Origin: an uncultured Prevotellaceae bacterium
GTDB taxonomy: Bacteria; Bacteroidota; Bacteroidia; Bacteroidales; Bacteroidaceae
Length of the DNA: 64,000 bases
Direction of reading: 5' to 3'
Assembly: GCA_900316975.1 (NCBI GenBank)
Contig: ONFA01000001.1
Span: forward strand, 62,001-126,000
In this document: positions 17,700-26,893 of the stretch, piece after piece
How the letters are laid out: the number at the start of each line of letters is the position of its first letter
Position numbering within the stretch: position 1 is the stretch's first letter
The notes under the pieces: model-generated
What the model was told of the DNA's origin: nothing
The model's input: the letters and a program-made list of their open reading frames with translations, nothing else
The model's database searches: none
Translations under genes and position numbers: made by a program

Positions 17700-17930
17700 T
17701 CCACACCACAGATTACACCGATTTCACAGATTTTTTTCAACAACGAATTTTCCGAATGGGACGAATCGTTTTTTATGGGCAAGCCCGACGAATGAGATCC
17801 TTCTGATTTCTCCGAATGTGGAACGCCCGCCATTCGTTTCCCTTCGTCGCCGCTTGCGGCATTGAAAAGAAAAATTCGTAAAATTAGTGAAATTCGTTGT
17901 TAAAATAATCCGCTAATCTGTGGTTTTTAT
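17700..17930. repeat. long inverted-repeat element, CACAGATTAC family
   Basis: Nested arms: CCACAGATTACAC with TAATCTGTGG, and AACAACGAATTT with AAATTCGTTGTT. The centre has GCCATTCG (17829-17836), one mismatch from the shared core. A relative lies at 57593-57792. This stretch before the TonB receptor terminus codes for nothing. Confidence 0.7.
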
Positions 17931-17952
17931 GAATTCCGAAAGTTTTGTCATA

Positions 17953-20094
17953 TTATAATTGCACCGAGAGGTTCACATACACGTTCCGTCCCTTTTGGGG
18001 AATGTCACACCAATCGGAGTAGGTGGTGTAGCGTTTATCTGCTATGTTCTCCACGCCCACACGAAGAGTGAGGGCATACTTATGAATGGATAATGTATAT
18101 TCTCCGCTGATATTGCCGATAACCCATGCAGGAGTGACTGTTTCCCCATATTTTTTCCCGTAGTTCACTTGTTTGCCGTTGCCACGGAGTTCCACCTTAC
18201 CTTGAAGGCGTTTGTAGGCGAAGGTGATGTTGGATGTATAGGCGAAAGGTGAGATGAGAGGCAGCGGGTCACCTTTGTCATCACGTCCGATGGCATAACT
18301 CAGCCGAGTGTTCCAAGCCAGCCAATGGAGCGGTTTCCATTCGGCAGTGAAGGATGTGTTCACGATGGTGGCATGGTCAAGGTTGCCATACACCTTCACT
18401 CCCTCCGCATCTACTGTCATGGGGCTAAGGCGATTCTCAAACTGCCCGATGATGTAATTGCTCAAAAAGAAAGCGTTGGCATCCAATCCAATAGATAGCC
18501 GGTCGTTCAGCATGGAGAACTTGGCGGCTCCGTTCAGTTCAATGGCACTTTCGTTTTTCAACCGTGGGTTGCCGATGTAGTCATACTGGTCAAACGTGTT
18601 GTTCAGATAGTAGCCATACGCCTCTGTCACCGTGGGGGCGCGGCTTCCCCAACCTGCTCCCACGTTGAGTTGAGAGTGGAGAGCAGAGAGTTGATAATTC
18701 AGCGCCACGCGTCCCGTCACCTGCCGATAACTCCGCCTCATGCCAGGGAAGAACACCTCCAGCGCACGATAACCCTCCTCATTGTTCAGCCGTTGCGTCT
18801 GCCAAGCCAGTTTCGCCGACACCTTCAGCGACTGTCCCTCCGTGAGCCTCACGCAGTCGGAGAGAGCCAGCCCCGTGTTCAACGTGCCCACATCAGGCCA
18901 TGTCACCATATACATCGGAGCCGCCCCACCCGGATACATCGTCATGTCGGCAAACAGGCGGTTGTAGTAGAGGTCGTAGTTCGCCTGCACGTCGTGCCGA
19001 CCGTCCGAGGCAGAGAGGAGGCTGTACAGACCGCTCGTCCAACTCCTGCCCGGCATGTCCATGTGAATCTCCACATCGGGACGCTTCGTGTCGTCCATCA
19101 CGTGGGTGATGTGGTTGTAGTACACCTTCGTCTCCCACGAGTTGAGAAAGCCCCCCAACCATTGATGCTTATAGGCCAACGACGTGATGAATGCCTCAGC
19201 CTTTGCTACGTCCATGTTCAGGGCAGGATAGCCCACGTTGGTGGCGCGGTCGAAGATGAAGGTGCCCTCCAAGATGTCAAGCCCCCCTCTTATCCCCCCA
19301 AGGGGGGAAGAACCAACCGAATGGGACTCCTCCCCCTTGGGGGAGGTTGGGAGGGATGGGGAGGTAAAAGACTCCTCCCCCTTGGGGGAGGTCGGGAGGG
19401 GGCTTAACCTCACCCCAGCATTGGCAAAGACATTCACCTTCCGAAACTGCGAGAATTCCACTTTTCTGCCGCCGCCCTCCCTGTAGTTGTCGGCATGGCG
19501 ATAAAACGCACCCCCGTTGGTGTAGAAGCGTTGCGTGGAAAACGACGCATCAGCCCCATACACCTGCAAGTGTCCGTTCGTCTCGTAGCCAGAGGAAAGC
19601 CCCCCTCTTATCCCCCCAAGGGGGGAAGAACCAACCGAATGGGACTCCTCCCCCTTGGGGGAGGTCGGGAGGGGGCTGAACCCCGCCTTCCTCAGTTTCA
19701 GGTCGAGACTCCCCCCGATGTTGCCCGTCGATTGCGGGTTGCCGTTCAGACCCGAATTGAGCAAGATGCTCTGCAGGTTGCTGCTCTCCACATACGAAGT
19801 CACAGGATCCATCTTGTCGGTGCAGGCATAGAAAATCTTCATGCCGTCGATAGTGGTCGTCACACGCTCCGTCTGCATGTTGTTCACCACAGGCTCCCAC
19901 GCGTACGAGCCGCGTCGCACCAGATTCACGTGCGACAGTTCCGCCAGATGCTCGTCGATGCTTGCCACCTGTCCCTTCGCCGACCGTTTCCTGCCCTCTC
20001 CTGCTGCCGCCACCACAACCACCTCGTCAATGGTGTGCGGCGAGGTGGCGATGGTGTCTGTTGCGAGTAATATTGTTAATGCCAATGCTATCAT
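17953..20094 (-). CDS. TonB-dependent receptor with three repeat-coded insertions
   Basis: 713 residues. After a signal-like start come a TonB-box-like TIDEVVVVAAAG, a plug (RRGSYAWEPVVNN, SVNL-type repeats, GNIGGSLDLKLRKAG) and a barrel ending on NVYVNLSVQL with the terminal hydrophobic residue usual for outer-membrane insertion. Residues about 139-166 and 231-272 are translations of palindromic elements (SPLPTSPKGEESHSVGSSPL), and about 464-475 of a GTTGAGA-type arm (LSALHSQLN). The first two fall at likely loops between barrel strands. The YtkA/FixH-like lipoprotein at 20278-21225 lies directly upstream, and the second receptor at 24647 pairs with a CxxC metal protein; a metal complex as ligand is a guess. 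Confidence 0.85.
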   Translation of the reverse strand: MIALALTILLATDTIATSPHTIDEVVVVAAAGEGRKRSAKGQVASIDEHLAELSHVNLVRRGSYAWEPVVNNMQTERVTTTIDGMKIFYACTDKMDPVTSYVESSNLQSILLNSGLNGNPQSTGNIGGSLDLKLRKAGFSPLPTSPKGEESHSVGSSPLGGIRGGLSSGYETNGHLQVYGADASFSTQRFYTNGGAFYRHADNYREGGGRKVEFSQFRKVNVFANAGVRLSPLPTSPKGEESFTSPSLPTSPKGEESHSVGSSPLGGIRGGLDILEGTFIFDRATNVGYPALNMDVAKAEAFITSLAYKHQWLGGFLNSWETKVYYNHITHVMDDTKRPDVEIHMDMPGRSWTSGLYSLLSASDGRHDVQANYDLYYNRLFADMTMYPGGAAPMYMVTWPDVGTLNTGLALSDCVRLTEGQSLKVSAKLAWQTQRLNNEEGYRALEVFFPGMRRSYRQVTGRVALNYQLSALHSQLNVGAGWGSRAPTVTEAYGYYLNNTFDQYDYIGNPRLKNESAIELNGAAKFSMLNDRLSIGLDANAFFLSNYIIGQFENRLSPMTVDAEGVKVYGNLDHATIVNTSFTAEWKPLHWLAWNTRLSYAIGRDDKGDPLPLISPFAYTSNITFAYKRLQGKVELRGNGKQVNYGKKYGETVTPAWVIGNISGEYTLSIHKYALTLRVGVENIADKRYTTYSDWCDIPQKGRNVYVNLSVQL
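19279..19404. repeat. expanded palindromic element in the TonB receptor gene
   Basis: AAGCCCCCCTCTTATCC to GGAGGGGGCT with core CCGAATGG at 19317-19324. The right half is duplicated in tandem (two CTCCTCCCCCTTGGGGGAGG units), giving 126 bp, 42 codons. Confidence 0.85.
19597..19677. repeat. 81-bp palindromic element in the TonB receptor gene
   Basis: Near-identical to the unexpanded form of the 19279 copy, with core CCGAATGG at 19635-19642. Length is a multiple of three. The close match of the two copies suggests recent spread or conversion. Confidence 0.88.
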
Positions 20095-20111
20095 GATGAA
20101 GTTTTTTGGGT

Positions 20112-20240
20112 TAAAAGTTTGACAATTAACAATTAATAATTAACAATGAACAATTGGCTGGCGCGATGTTGGCCGTCGAAAAACAAGCAGCAAGGCTTAA
20201 TTGTTCATTATTAATTGTTAATTGTTAATTATTAATTCTC
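20112..20240. repeat. ACAATTAAC-arm inverted element
   Basis: Arms ACAATTAACAATTAATAATT and their inverse flank AACAAGCAGCAAGGCTT, a degraded form of the AAGCCGCATGGCTT centre at 39310-39322. It lies upstream of the TonB receptor start. Confidence 0.65.
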
Positions 20241-20277
20241 ACTTTTCGCTTCAAGTAGATTCCTCATTCCTGATTCC

Positions 20278-21225
20278 TCACAGGGTCACATCCCAGAAGA
20301 GCGAACTCAGCCCGTCCTTCAAATCGTCACCTCCTGCCACGATGTTACCTTTGGTGTCTTTCACCGTCAGGTGGATGCGCCACAAGCCTGTCATGGTCAG
20401 GTTGATGCTGCCCTGATAGCTGCCGTCCTTTTGCTTGGTGAGTGGAGAGTTGTCGGGCGAGGTGTGGTTTCCCATATCAGGCATGCGAGGGTCAATCTCG
20501 ATGGTGAAAGTCTCCGTTGCCAAACCGTAGGGCGTGGTGGCTGGATTGTTCTTCTTGGAGATGTAGGCTTGGATGGTGTTGTTGCCTGTCTTCCAATCGG
20601 TTGGGTTGACCAGCGAGAGGTAGTAGGTGTCATCACCCACCTTGAACGACTTGAGCCATTCCTGCCCATCGGGGAGAGCATCCACGTTGATGGCTTTGTT
20701 TGCCACACTGCCTTTGCTGCCCAGCACCTCAATGTCGTAGGAGAACTGCCATGAACCAGCATCGCTTGTGTTCATCAGCAGCGAAACCCATCCGCGCTTC
20801 ACAGCGGGTCGAGTCGTGTCGAACACCTCGAAGTTGCCACCCACAGGGGTGCTGTGCCACATGTCCATCTTCACCATGTGCATGAGGGGTGTGATGCTGG
20901 TGATGTCGAAGAACTTCACGTAGTTGCCCGTCTTCTTCTTGGTCACCACGAAGTAGAGGTCGTTGTACCCCTTGTGCAGGGTGCCCGTCTTTGAATAAGC
21001 CCACACTTCATACTTGTCATCCACCGTGGTGGAGAGTTCGGGGATGATTTTGACCGTCTGGATGAACTTGTACACCTGCAGCGCCTCCTCAGCCGAGCAG
21101 CAATCCACATCCTGCGAAAGGTCAATACCGTCAATCACAATTCCCGTCTCGTCATCGTTGCTGTTGCACGATGTGAGTCCCAGCGATGCTACCGCTAAAA
21201 ACAACATTAATACCTTTGTCTTCAT
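20278..21225 (-). CDS. lipoprotein with YtkA/FixH-like C-terminal domain
   Basis: 315 residues. Lipoprotein signal MKTKVLMLFLAVASLGLTSC, with Cys at 20 as lipid site, followed by an acidic linker (NSNDDETG). The body has no motif I can name; the C-terminal part (FTIEIDPRMPDMGNHTS, then SINLTMTGLWRIHLTV) resembles the YtkA/FixH beta-sandwich, whose Met/His-rich strand is often linked to copper handling. VDCCSAEEA near residue 41 adds a vicinal cysteine pair. It precedes a TonB receptor on the same strand and has one of three near-identical upstream promoter modules. A periplasmic or outer-membrane metal-related role is inference. Confidence 0.7.
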   Translation of the reverse strand: MKTKVLMLFLAVASLGLTSCNSNDDETGIVIDGIDLSQDVDCCSAEEALQVYKFIQTVKIIPELSTTVDDKYEVWAYSKTGTLHKGYNDLYFVVTKKKTGNYVKFFDITSITPLMHMVKMDMWHSTPVGGNFEVFDTTRPAVKRGWVSLLMNTSDAGSWQFSYDIEVLGSKGSVANKAINVDALPDGQEWLKSFKVGDDTYYLSLVNPTDWKTGNNTIQAYISKKNNPATTPYGLATETFTIEIDPRMPDMGNHTSPDNSPLTKQKDGSYQGSINLTMTGLWRIHLTVKDTKGNIVAGGDDLKDGLSSLFWDVTL

Positions 21226-21272
21226 ACTCTTTAATTTGTTTAGAAGTTTTTTGTTAGTTCTTATTTTTGGTG

Positions 21273-21352
21273 CAAAGGTACGGACATTTCCCCATGCCCC
21301 AAATACCCCTCATGCGCTATAAGCATACCACGAACGGGGTAGAATCGGGTGG
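21273..21352 (-). promoter_or_regulatory. promoter module, copy A
   Basis: Minus strand: TTTG at 21303-21300, 19 bases, TACCTTTG at 21280-21273. It aligns without gaps over about 80 bp with copies at 29508 and 33857. Confidence 0.75.
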
Positions 21353-21381
21353 GGCAACGCCGCTCCCCCTTGTTGGGCACT

Positions 21382-21476
21382 TCCACAGCCTCAAAATCGA
21401 CCTCGTCGATGTCGGCAAGTCGACCTCGACGACATCGGTTAACCGACGTCGACGAGGTCGATTTTGAGGTTGTGGA
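21382..21476. other. nested GC-rich palindrome
   Basis: A 34-bp arm (21382-21415) and its inverse (21443-21476) differ at two positions. Inside, the region centred on GGTTAACC (21437-21444) forms a second palindrome built of GTCGAC/CGACCTCGACG units, so alternative foldings compete. No T run follows on either strand. It lies between the cysteine desulfidase stop and the lipoprotein promoter. Confidence 0.75.
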
Positions 21477-21550
21477 GGCATCGGGAAGGAGACTGTTTCA
21501 CTCCCTCATTCATCACACACCCATCTTCGGCTTCACACTGGTAGGTTTGG

Positions 21551-22837
21551 TCATTTGAGGCGCTTTGTTTTCTCCCTCATGATGTCCACGATTACACCCT
21601 CTGTCTTCACCATGCCGGGAGAGGCTATCAGCCCCATGTTTCGCATGGTGTCTTCGGGCATATGGCCATTGATGCCGTGCTCATGACCGATGGCGATGCC
21701 TTCTTGAGCAAAAGCCACGGAACGATAGGCTGCATCCACAGCCACAATGCCCTTCATCGTGCACCCGTGATTGCCTCCGTCGCAAATCATGCCTGTGATG
21801 CTCGATGCCATATTCTGAATGGTCAAGGTGAGTGTCTTGTGTGTGCCTCCTCTCAGAAAAGCCAATCCGCATGCCATGCCTGTGCCAGCAGCGATGGCAC
21901 ATCCGCAGAAAGCGGAGAGTTTTCCCGAGTACTCCTTAATGTACATGCAAACCAGATAACTTAGGGCTGTGGCGCGGAGCAACTGCTCCTCCGTGTAACC
22001 GTTCACTTGTTGTGCGGCATAGAGGGGAAGGGTGGCGATGATGCCATGTGCTCCACTTCCTGTGATGCTCATGGCTGGGCGCGAAAGTCCCAATACGCGT
22101 GCCTCGATGGCGGCATTGCAGAGTAGGGAAGCCGACGCCTGCTCATCATCCGAAATAACTCTTTCCCCGTTCTTTTTATATAAATAATGTGCAAACGTTG
22201 TTCTTCGGTTTTGGAGTGCTTGTTCGAAAAGGGCAAGGTTGAGGTCGTAAGCCTGACGGATGAACAGGAGTTCTTCGCTGGGAACACTCTGTGCGTAATG
22301 GAGCATTTGACGGAGGGTGAATCGGTGGATGAAGGGTGTCTGCCTTTCCTCATCTTTGGTGTCAGCATCGTCTCTCTCGAAGATGGTTTGGCCATCTTTC
22401 GTGATTCTTGTGACGTGGGTGTGTGCATCGCGGATGGTCACGTTGACCGCTCCCTCATTCGTCGTTATCTCTGCAAAGATGTAGATGCGGCTGCTGATTT
22501 CACCCAATTCCACCTTCACCAATCCCGCATTCACCAGCGCGTGAGCCTCTTGGTTATGGTGTGGTTTCACGCCTTCCAGACACTCCAGCCCTTTGCTTGC
22601 ATCGGCTGCCACATAGCCGAGGGCGGCGGCATGTTCATTTCCCACCTCATGGCTGTTGGGGATGCCGCAGGTGAAAGCGTTCTTGTACATGCCACTATTC
22701 AGCACCATGCGAATGCCCTTCAATGCTCCTGTTATGTGTCCCTTCGCTGTGGCAACTGCAAAAGCAATGGCTCCTGGCTCCGTGACTCCGAGGGCGGGGC
22801 GCATGTCGTCATGGATCAGTTGGGTAAGTCTTTTCAT
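21551..22837 (-). CDS. L-cysteine desulfidase-like protein (CyuA/UPF0597 family)
   Basis: 428 residues from the ATG at 22837 (MKRLTQLIHDDMRPALGVTEPGAIAFAVA), the usual family start. These enzymes break L-cysteine to pyruvate, ammonia and sulfide using a [4Fe-4S] cluster bound by conserved cysteines. Cysteines are seen in FCGCAIAAGTGMACG and in GMICDGGNHGCTMKG. The ATG overlaps the TGA of the NhaC-family gene (ATGA), so the two are translated as a pair. The old name serine dehydratase alpha-like also occurs for this family, so the substrate is not proven. Confidence 0.85.
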   Translation of the reverse strand: MKRLTQLIHDDMRPALGVTEPGAIAFAVATAKGHITGALKGIRMVLNSGMYKNAFTCGIPNSHEVGNEHAAALGYVAADASKGLECLEGVKPHHNQEAHALVNAGLVKVELGEISSRIYIFAEITTNEGAVNVTIRDAHTHVTRITKDGQTIFERDDADTKDEERQTPFIHRFTLRQMLHYAQSVPSEELLFIRQAYDLNLALFEQALQNRRTTFAHYLYKKNGERVISDDEQASASLLCNAAIEARVLGLSRPAMSITGSGAHGIIATLPLYAAQQVNGYTEEQLLRATALSYLVCMYIKEYSGKLSAFCGCAIAAGTGMACGLAFLRGGTHKTLTLTIQNMASSITGMICDGGNHGCTMKGIVAVDAAYRSVAFAQEGIAIGHEHGINGHMPEDTMRNMGLIASPGMVKTEGVIVDIMREKTKRLK

Positions 22838-24192
22838 TTCTGTTTGTGGTTGATGAAACAAGTGATAAGGCTGCATACAAGCAATGCCCAAGGATAAAAA
22901 GCGGTGAAGAACACGTCGGTGGCTTGCATTGTGATGTGTACCCCCGATGCTTCAATGCCCTTCAGCAACAGCAGTACACACCCACCGTAGGGCAGGACGA
23001 ATGGAAATGTGCAGATGACCGTGGCAAGCAGCGTTGTGCGGCGATAGGGATGCAGTTCGTGTTGCTTGCCGATGCTGTTGACAAACGGTGCGACACAGAT
23101 GTTGGCAATTGTGTTTACTGCTGCCATCAGAATGCCTGCCACCGACACCAGTGAAAAGATGGTGAGTTCAGCACTTCTTGGTGAACGGATGACGTGGTTG
23201 TTCAAACTGTTGATGATGCCATCCATCCCTCCACTGCGTATGATAAGCCCCGAAAGCGACACCACCACCATCAGGAGAATGCAGATGTTTGCCATGCCTC
23301 CGATGCCCTCTACGATGGCACCCTCCACCTTCCCGCCGGTCATGTTGATAAGGCTGCTCAGCGTGAAGAGGTCAAATGCCAACCCGATACCCACTGCTAT
23401 AGCCAATCCTAAAGCAAGTGAAACGAAAATGTTGACCTTTCGGAAGGATAGCAGAATGACCACCAGGGTGGGAATGAGTAAAGCCAAACTTTGTGGATGC
23501 GTAGAGGAACTATTGGACAAACCTTGTGATGGGGTAGTATCATTCCCGTTTGCCATGCCGTACGCAATCAATGCCACAGCCAGAGCTGTCAGCACCAAGG
23601 GCAGGCGCTTCTTGACTGTTCCCCCGATGTCAGCGCTTCCTTTCCCGTCAGTATATTCCTGTGTGGTGGCTGCAATCACTGCCGTGTCCGACACGGGCGC
23701 GATGCTGTCTCCCAATGCGGCTCCCGACAGGATGGCTCCCCCCAGCAAGGCAGGGTCTGCTCCCAAGGCGATGCCGGCAGGAAAGAGCGTCAGGCTCATG
23801 GCACTGATGGTGCCAAATCCAGAACCAGTAGAGATGGCGAACAAGCCTGAGAAGAGAAACACGACCAAGGTGAACCATGTGGCATTGATGTCGAACTGAT
23901 GTGCAGCCCACACCAATCCATCCACAATATGCCCTTCTTTCAGAATGCTGCCATACACCCCCACGATGAGCCACAGCAGGGTGGCGGTCATGGCGGTCTT
24001 GCTGCCCATGAACTCAAAGACGGTTTCCCAATAGGTGCCCTTTTCTTTCGTGAGAAAAGTCCCCACCAATATGGCTGAAATGCCCACACCCACCAAGAGA
24101 TTGATGTCAATTGCTCCCCCAAAAGAGAGCCCGATGGCCGTTCCTACAAAAAGGGTGAACGGCACGAATGAAACAGCTGCTTTCCAATCCAT
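22834..24192 (-). CDS. NhaC-family transporter coupled to the cysteine desulfidase
   Basis: 452 residues from the ATG at 24192 (a TTG lies just before it). About eleven membrane spans; family blocks LSGAALGDSIAPVSDTAVIAA and a C-terminal NTIANICVAPFVNSIG. NhaC proteins are annotated as Na+/H+ antiporters, but members beside amino-acid enzymes often carry amino acids. With a cysteine desulfidase translated from the overlapping codon, import of cysteine (or a precursor) driven by sodium is a reasonable guess, not shown. Confidence 0.85.
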   Translation of the reverse strand: MDWKAAVSFVPFTLFVGTAIGLSFGGAIDINLLVGVGISAILVGTFLTKEKGTYWETVFEFMGSKTAMTATLLWLIVGVYGSILKEGHIVDGLVWAAHQFDINATWFTLVVFLFSGLFAISTGSGFGTISAMSLTLFPAGIALGADPALLGGAILSGAALGDSIAPVSDTAVIAATTQEYTDGKGSADIGGTVKKRLPLVLTALAVALIAYGMANGNDTTPSQGLSNSSSTHPQSLALLIPTLVVILLSFRKVNIFVSLALGLAIAVGIGLAFDLFTLSSLINMTGGKVEGAIVEGIGGMANICILLMVVVSLSGLIIRSGGMDGIINSLNNHVIRSPRSAELTIFSLVSVAGILMAAVNTIANICVAPFVNSIGKQHELHPYRRTTLLATVICTFPFVLPYGGCVLLLLKGIEASGVHITMQATDVFFTAFYPWALLVCSLITCFINHKQK

Positions 24193-24227
24193 CAAGTTTA
24201 AGCTTTTGCCCTTTCTTAAATCAGGTG

Positions 24228-24258
24228 CAAAGGTACGGTCTTTTCAGCAGCTGTAAAA
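24228..24258 (-). promoter_or_regulatory. promoter of the NhaC-cysteine desulfidase pair
   Basis: TACCTTTG at 24235-24228 on the minus strand, followed by GCACC as in the other promoters here; the -33 is a weak TTTT. Confidence 0.55.
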
Positions 24259-24294
24259 TACCCTTTTCATGGTAGAGGGCTGTCGCTCTCCTTC

Positions 24295-24600
24295 TCAGTT
24301 CTTTTTGGGCTTCTCCCCCTCTTTCAGCTTCCGAGCCTCATAGCCTGCTTTAGAGAAAGCTTTCAACAGTTGGTTGACGGTGACTTTGTCGGCATCATAC
24401 TCGATGGTGACGGTTTGCTGTTCGATGTTGGTCACGATTTTCTTCACGCCCTTTTCAAAACGCAGGTTGCCCTTGATTTTCTTCTCGCAATTTTCGCAAT
24501 GCATCTGTGGGGTGGTGGTGAAGACTGCCTTCTGGATGTCTTTGGCAAGGCATACGGTGGAAACAGCCAATGCAATGAGGAATGCTTTTGTACGTGTCAT
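24295..24600 (-). CDS. periplasmic heavy-metal-associated (HMA) domain protein
   Basis: 101 residues: signal peptide (MTRTKAFLIALAVSTVCLA), then one ferredoxin-like HMA fold with the metal site MHCENCEKKI (CxxC at about 34-37) and the end KAFSKAGYEARKL. It binds a soft metal such as Cu(I), Hg or Zn. It lies 46 bases after the TonB receptor stop, likely in one transcript with it. Confidence 0.88.
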   Translation of the reverse strand: MTRTKAFLIALAVSTVCLAKDIQKAVFTTTPQMHCENCEKKIKGNLRFEKGVKKIVTNIEQQTVTIEYDADKVTVNQLLKAFSKAGYEARKLKEGEKPKKN

Positions 24601-24646
24601 AGTCTTTGTTTTTTATGTGTTGTTAATGAATATGTGTCTTGTGTGA

Positions 24647-26620
24647 TTACAGACGGTTGATATTCCAGCGGATGCCGATATATCCCATGGCGCCATGTAC
24701 GGGGGCCCACACCAATGTGGGGTCGAAAGTGCTGCTCCAAGGTGTTTCAGCATCTATGATGGTCTGACGCTGACGGAAGCCTGTCAGGTTCTCGCCTCCG
24801 ATGTAGATGGAGAAATGTCGGAACCAACGGGTGACCTGCGCATTCAACTGCTGGTAGGCGTGGAAAGACGTGTGGCTGTCGGTTGTCAGCCTGCCGTCAT
24901 CCATGGTCTCGAAATGGTGGGGCATTCTCCCGCCTCCGTTCAATTGCAGGGTTACATCAAACTGCCACAGTTCCAAAGGAGTCTTGTAGCTCAGTGTGAC
25001 AAGCCCCTTATACCGACTGGTCAACGGTTTCTGCATCAGCCGTCCGTCATAGGTGGTCTTCACGTCGTTCAGACGATAGGCAGCCATGAGTTCCAGTCCC
25101 TCCATGAGGGGGTAGGAGGCATCCAGCTGAAACGTGTTGGAATAGGAACGCCCTTGCAGGTTGGTGATACGAAGCAAAGTGGGGTCGCTGTCATAGTCGA
25201 TGATGGCTTGTTGGTGAAAATGGGTGTGGTAGTATTCAGCATTGAGTTTCAAGGTCTTGCCCCATAGAGGAATGTAGAAGGCGGAACTGATGCCGTAGTT
25301 CCATGCCTGTTCCTGCTGCAAATCGTCAATGAGGAGGGTGCGTCCGCTGGCGAGGAGGTAGGTGTTTTCTGCCAAAGCATGTACTGTACGGTAGCCTTTG
25401 CCGGCAGACAGACGAAGTGTGAGGAAGTCAGCAGGAGTGTACTTGAGATGAAATCGTGGGGTGACGAATGTGCCATGCCTGTTGCTGTGGTCGGTGCGGA
25501 GACCTGCCATGGCGACGAGTTTGTTGTGAAAGTTGAAAGTGTACTGGGCGTAGATGCCAGGGGTGCTTTCTTGGTCGTCTTTGGTCAGGTAGTCGTAATT
25601 GAAGGAAAAACCAGCAGAGAGATTGTGCTCTTCGGTAAAGTTGGTCTCGAACATCAGTTGTGCGTATGCCGTCTTTTCGTCCACTTGATAGGTCTTGTTG
25701 CCATAGTGTGCATCAACCTTGTGCAGCGAGGCATTGCCCATCAGAGCGATGTTGGTGCCATGTTCTGCATTGAGAATGAAGGCATGCTTCATGTAGCCCT
25801 CATATCGGTCGGTTTCCACACCAATGGTGTAGCGGTGGTGGTTGCTGGGAGCGGTGTGGTGGGTCTGTCCTCCATCCCGTTTCTCCTTCAGCAAAGAAAG
25901 TCCTCCATGAAAGAGATACCGTTCTCCCTTCCATTTCCAGCGGTTTTGCAGGTTCCATTGCCGTACGTTCGGCTGGTCAAGAAAACTGTCATCGTTCTCG
26001 TCGTGGTGTCCCCAATCGTCTTGGTAGTGCAGTAGCAGTTCTGTGCTCAGATGACTGTCCAAATGGACGTTCCCCTCCGCATTTGCCTCAAAACGGCTCA
26101 AGGTATTGCCATATAGGTTGACGCTCATACCCTGCTCCGCATCAGGTTTCAGATACTCTACGTCTATCTGTCCTGTAATGCTCTCATGACCGTTCTTGAC
26201 AGATGATGCACCTTTGGAAACCTGAATGCTGTTCATCCATGTCCCAGGCACATAGTCGAGCGCATAAGGGGATGCTGCCCCCCGAAAGTTGGGCAGGTTC
26301 TCTGTGAGCATCTGCACATAAGTGCCGCTCAATCCTAATAGTTTGATTTGCTTGGCTCCAGTCGTGGCATCCGAATAATTCACATCGACCGATGGATTGG
26401 TGGTGAAACTCTCGCCCAAATTGCAGCATGCAGCCTTGAAGAGTTCTGTCTGCCCGATTTTTATGCCATTTTCAGCACCGCTCATGCGCAAGGTGCCACC
26501 TTGACGAGCTGTCACGGTCACATCATCCAGACTCTGCGACTGCAACGTGTCTATTTGCGCCGAGACGAGTAGTCCCTGCATCCAGATGGCTCCAGCCAGA
26601 AGATGTCTTGTGTTCATCAT
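24647..26620 (-). CDS. TonB-dependent receptor paired with an HMA protein
   Basis: 657 residues. Signal peptide, TonB box-like LDDVTVTARQGG (about 30-42), plug with FKAACCNLGESFTTNPSVDV (a vicinal Cys pair), KQIKLLGLSGTYVQML and GHESITGQIDVEYLKP, then a barrel with many His residues (GHHDENDD, GGQTHHTAPSNHH). The His/Cys content and the next gene, a CxxC metal protein, suggest uptake of a metal or metal complex, possibly copper; this is inference. The promoter box TACCTTTG is at 26645-26638. Confidence 0.87.
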   Translation of the reverse strand: MMNTRHLLAGAIWMQGLLVSAQIDTLQSQSLDDVTVTARQGGTLRMSGAENGIKIGQTELFKAACCNLGESFTTNPSVDVNYSDATTGAKQIKLLGLSGTYVQMLTENLPNFRGAASPYALDYVPGTWMNSIQVSKGASSVKNGHESITGQIDVEYLKPDAEQGMSVNLYGNTLSRFEANAEGNVHLDSHLSTELLLHYQDDWGHHDENDDSFLDQPNVRQWNLQNRWKWKGERYLFHGGLSLLKEKRDGGQTHHTAPSNHHRYTIGVETDRYEGYMKHAFILNAEHGTNIALMGNASLHKVDAHYGNKTYQVDEKTAYAQLMFETNFTEEHNLSAGFSFNYDYLTKDDQESTPGIYAQYTFNFHNKLVAMAGLRTDHSNRHGTFVTPRFHLKYTPADFLTLRLSAGKGYRTVHALAENTYLLASGRTLLIDDLQQEQAWNYGISSAFYIPLWGKTLKLNAEYYHTHFHQQAIIDYDSDPTLLRITNLQGRSYSNTFQLDASYPLMEGLELMAAYRLNDVKTTYDGRLMQKPLTSRYKGLVTLSYKTPLELWQFDVTLQLNGGGRMPHHFETMDDGRLTTDSHTSFHAYQQLNAQVTRWFRHFSIYIGGENLTGFRQRQTIIDAETPWSSTFDPTLVWAPVHGAMGYIGIRWNINRL

Positions 26621-26637
26621 TGTCGTGTTTTATGGTA

Positions 26638-26645
26638 CAAAGGTA
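26638..26645 (-). promoter_or_regulatory. -7 box of the TonB receptor/HMA transcript
   Basis: TACCTTTG on the minus strand, 18 bases before the ATG; no good TTTG is seen at -33. Confidence 0.5.
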
Positions 26646-26708
26646 CGACTTTTCTTGTAACAGTTGAGGTAAATGTCTGTTAAAGAATGCTATTTGTGCT
26701 TTGAAAAC

Positions 26709-26745
26709 AAAAAAACAGGGGCGCTTCGTCACGAAGAACCCCTGC
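26709..26745 (-). terminator. rho-independent terminator of the SusCD transcript
   Basis: On the minus strand CAGGGG..CCCCTG closes over a TTCGT/ACGAA inner stem and is followed by seven T. It lies about 150 bases after the FISUMP lipoprotein stop. Confidence 0.8.
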
Positions 26746-26893
26746 TCAAATTGATGAATCTAATATCGTTCGTTATTTTTTAATTATGTCATTAGAAGAT
26801 TCATTAATCTATTCTAACTAATTCATTTGACTTATTCACCTATTTCTTTCCTGAGAAAGTGAGGATGAGTTTCTTTGTCATTAGAAATAAGAA

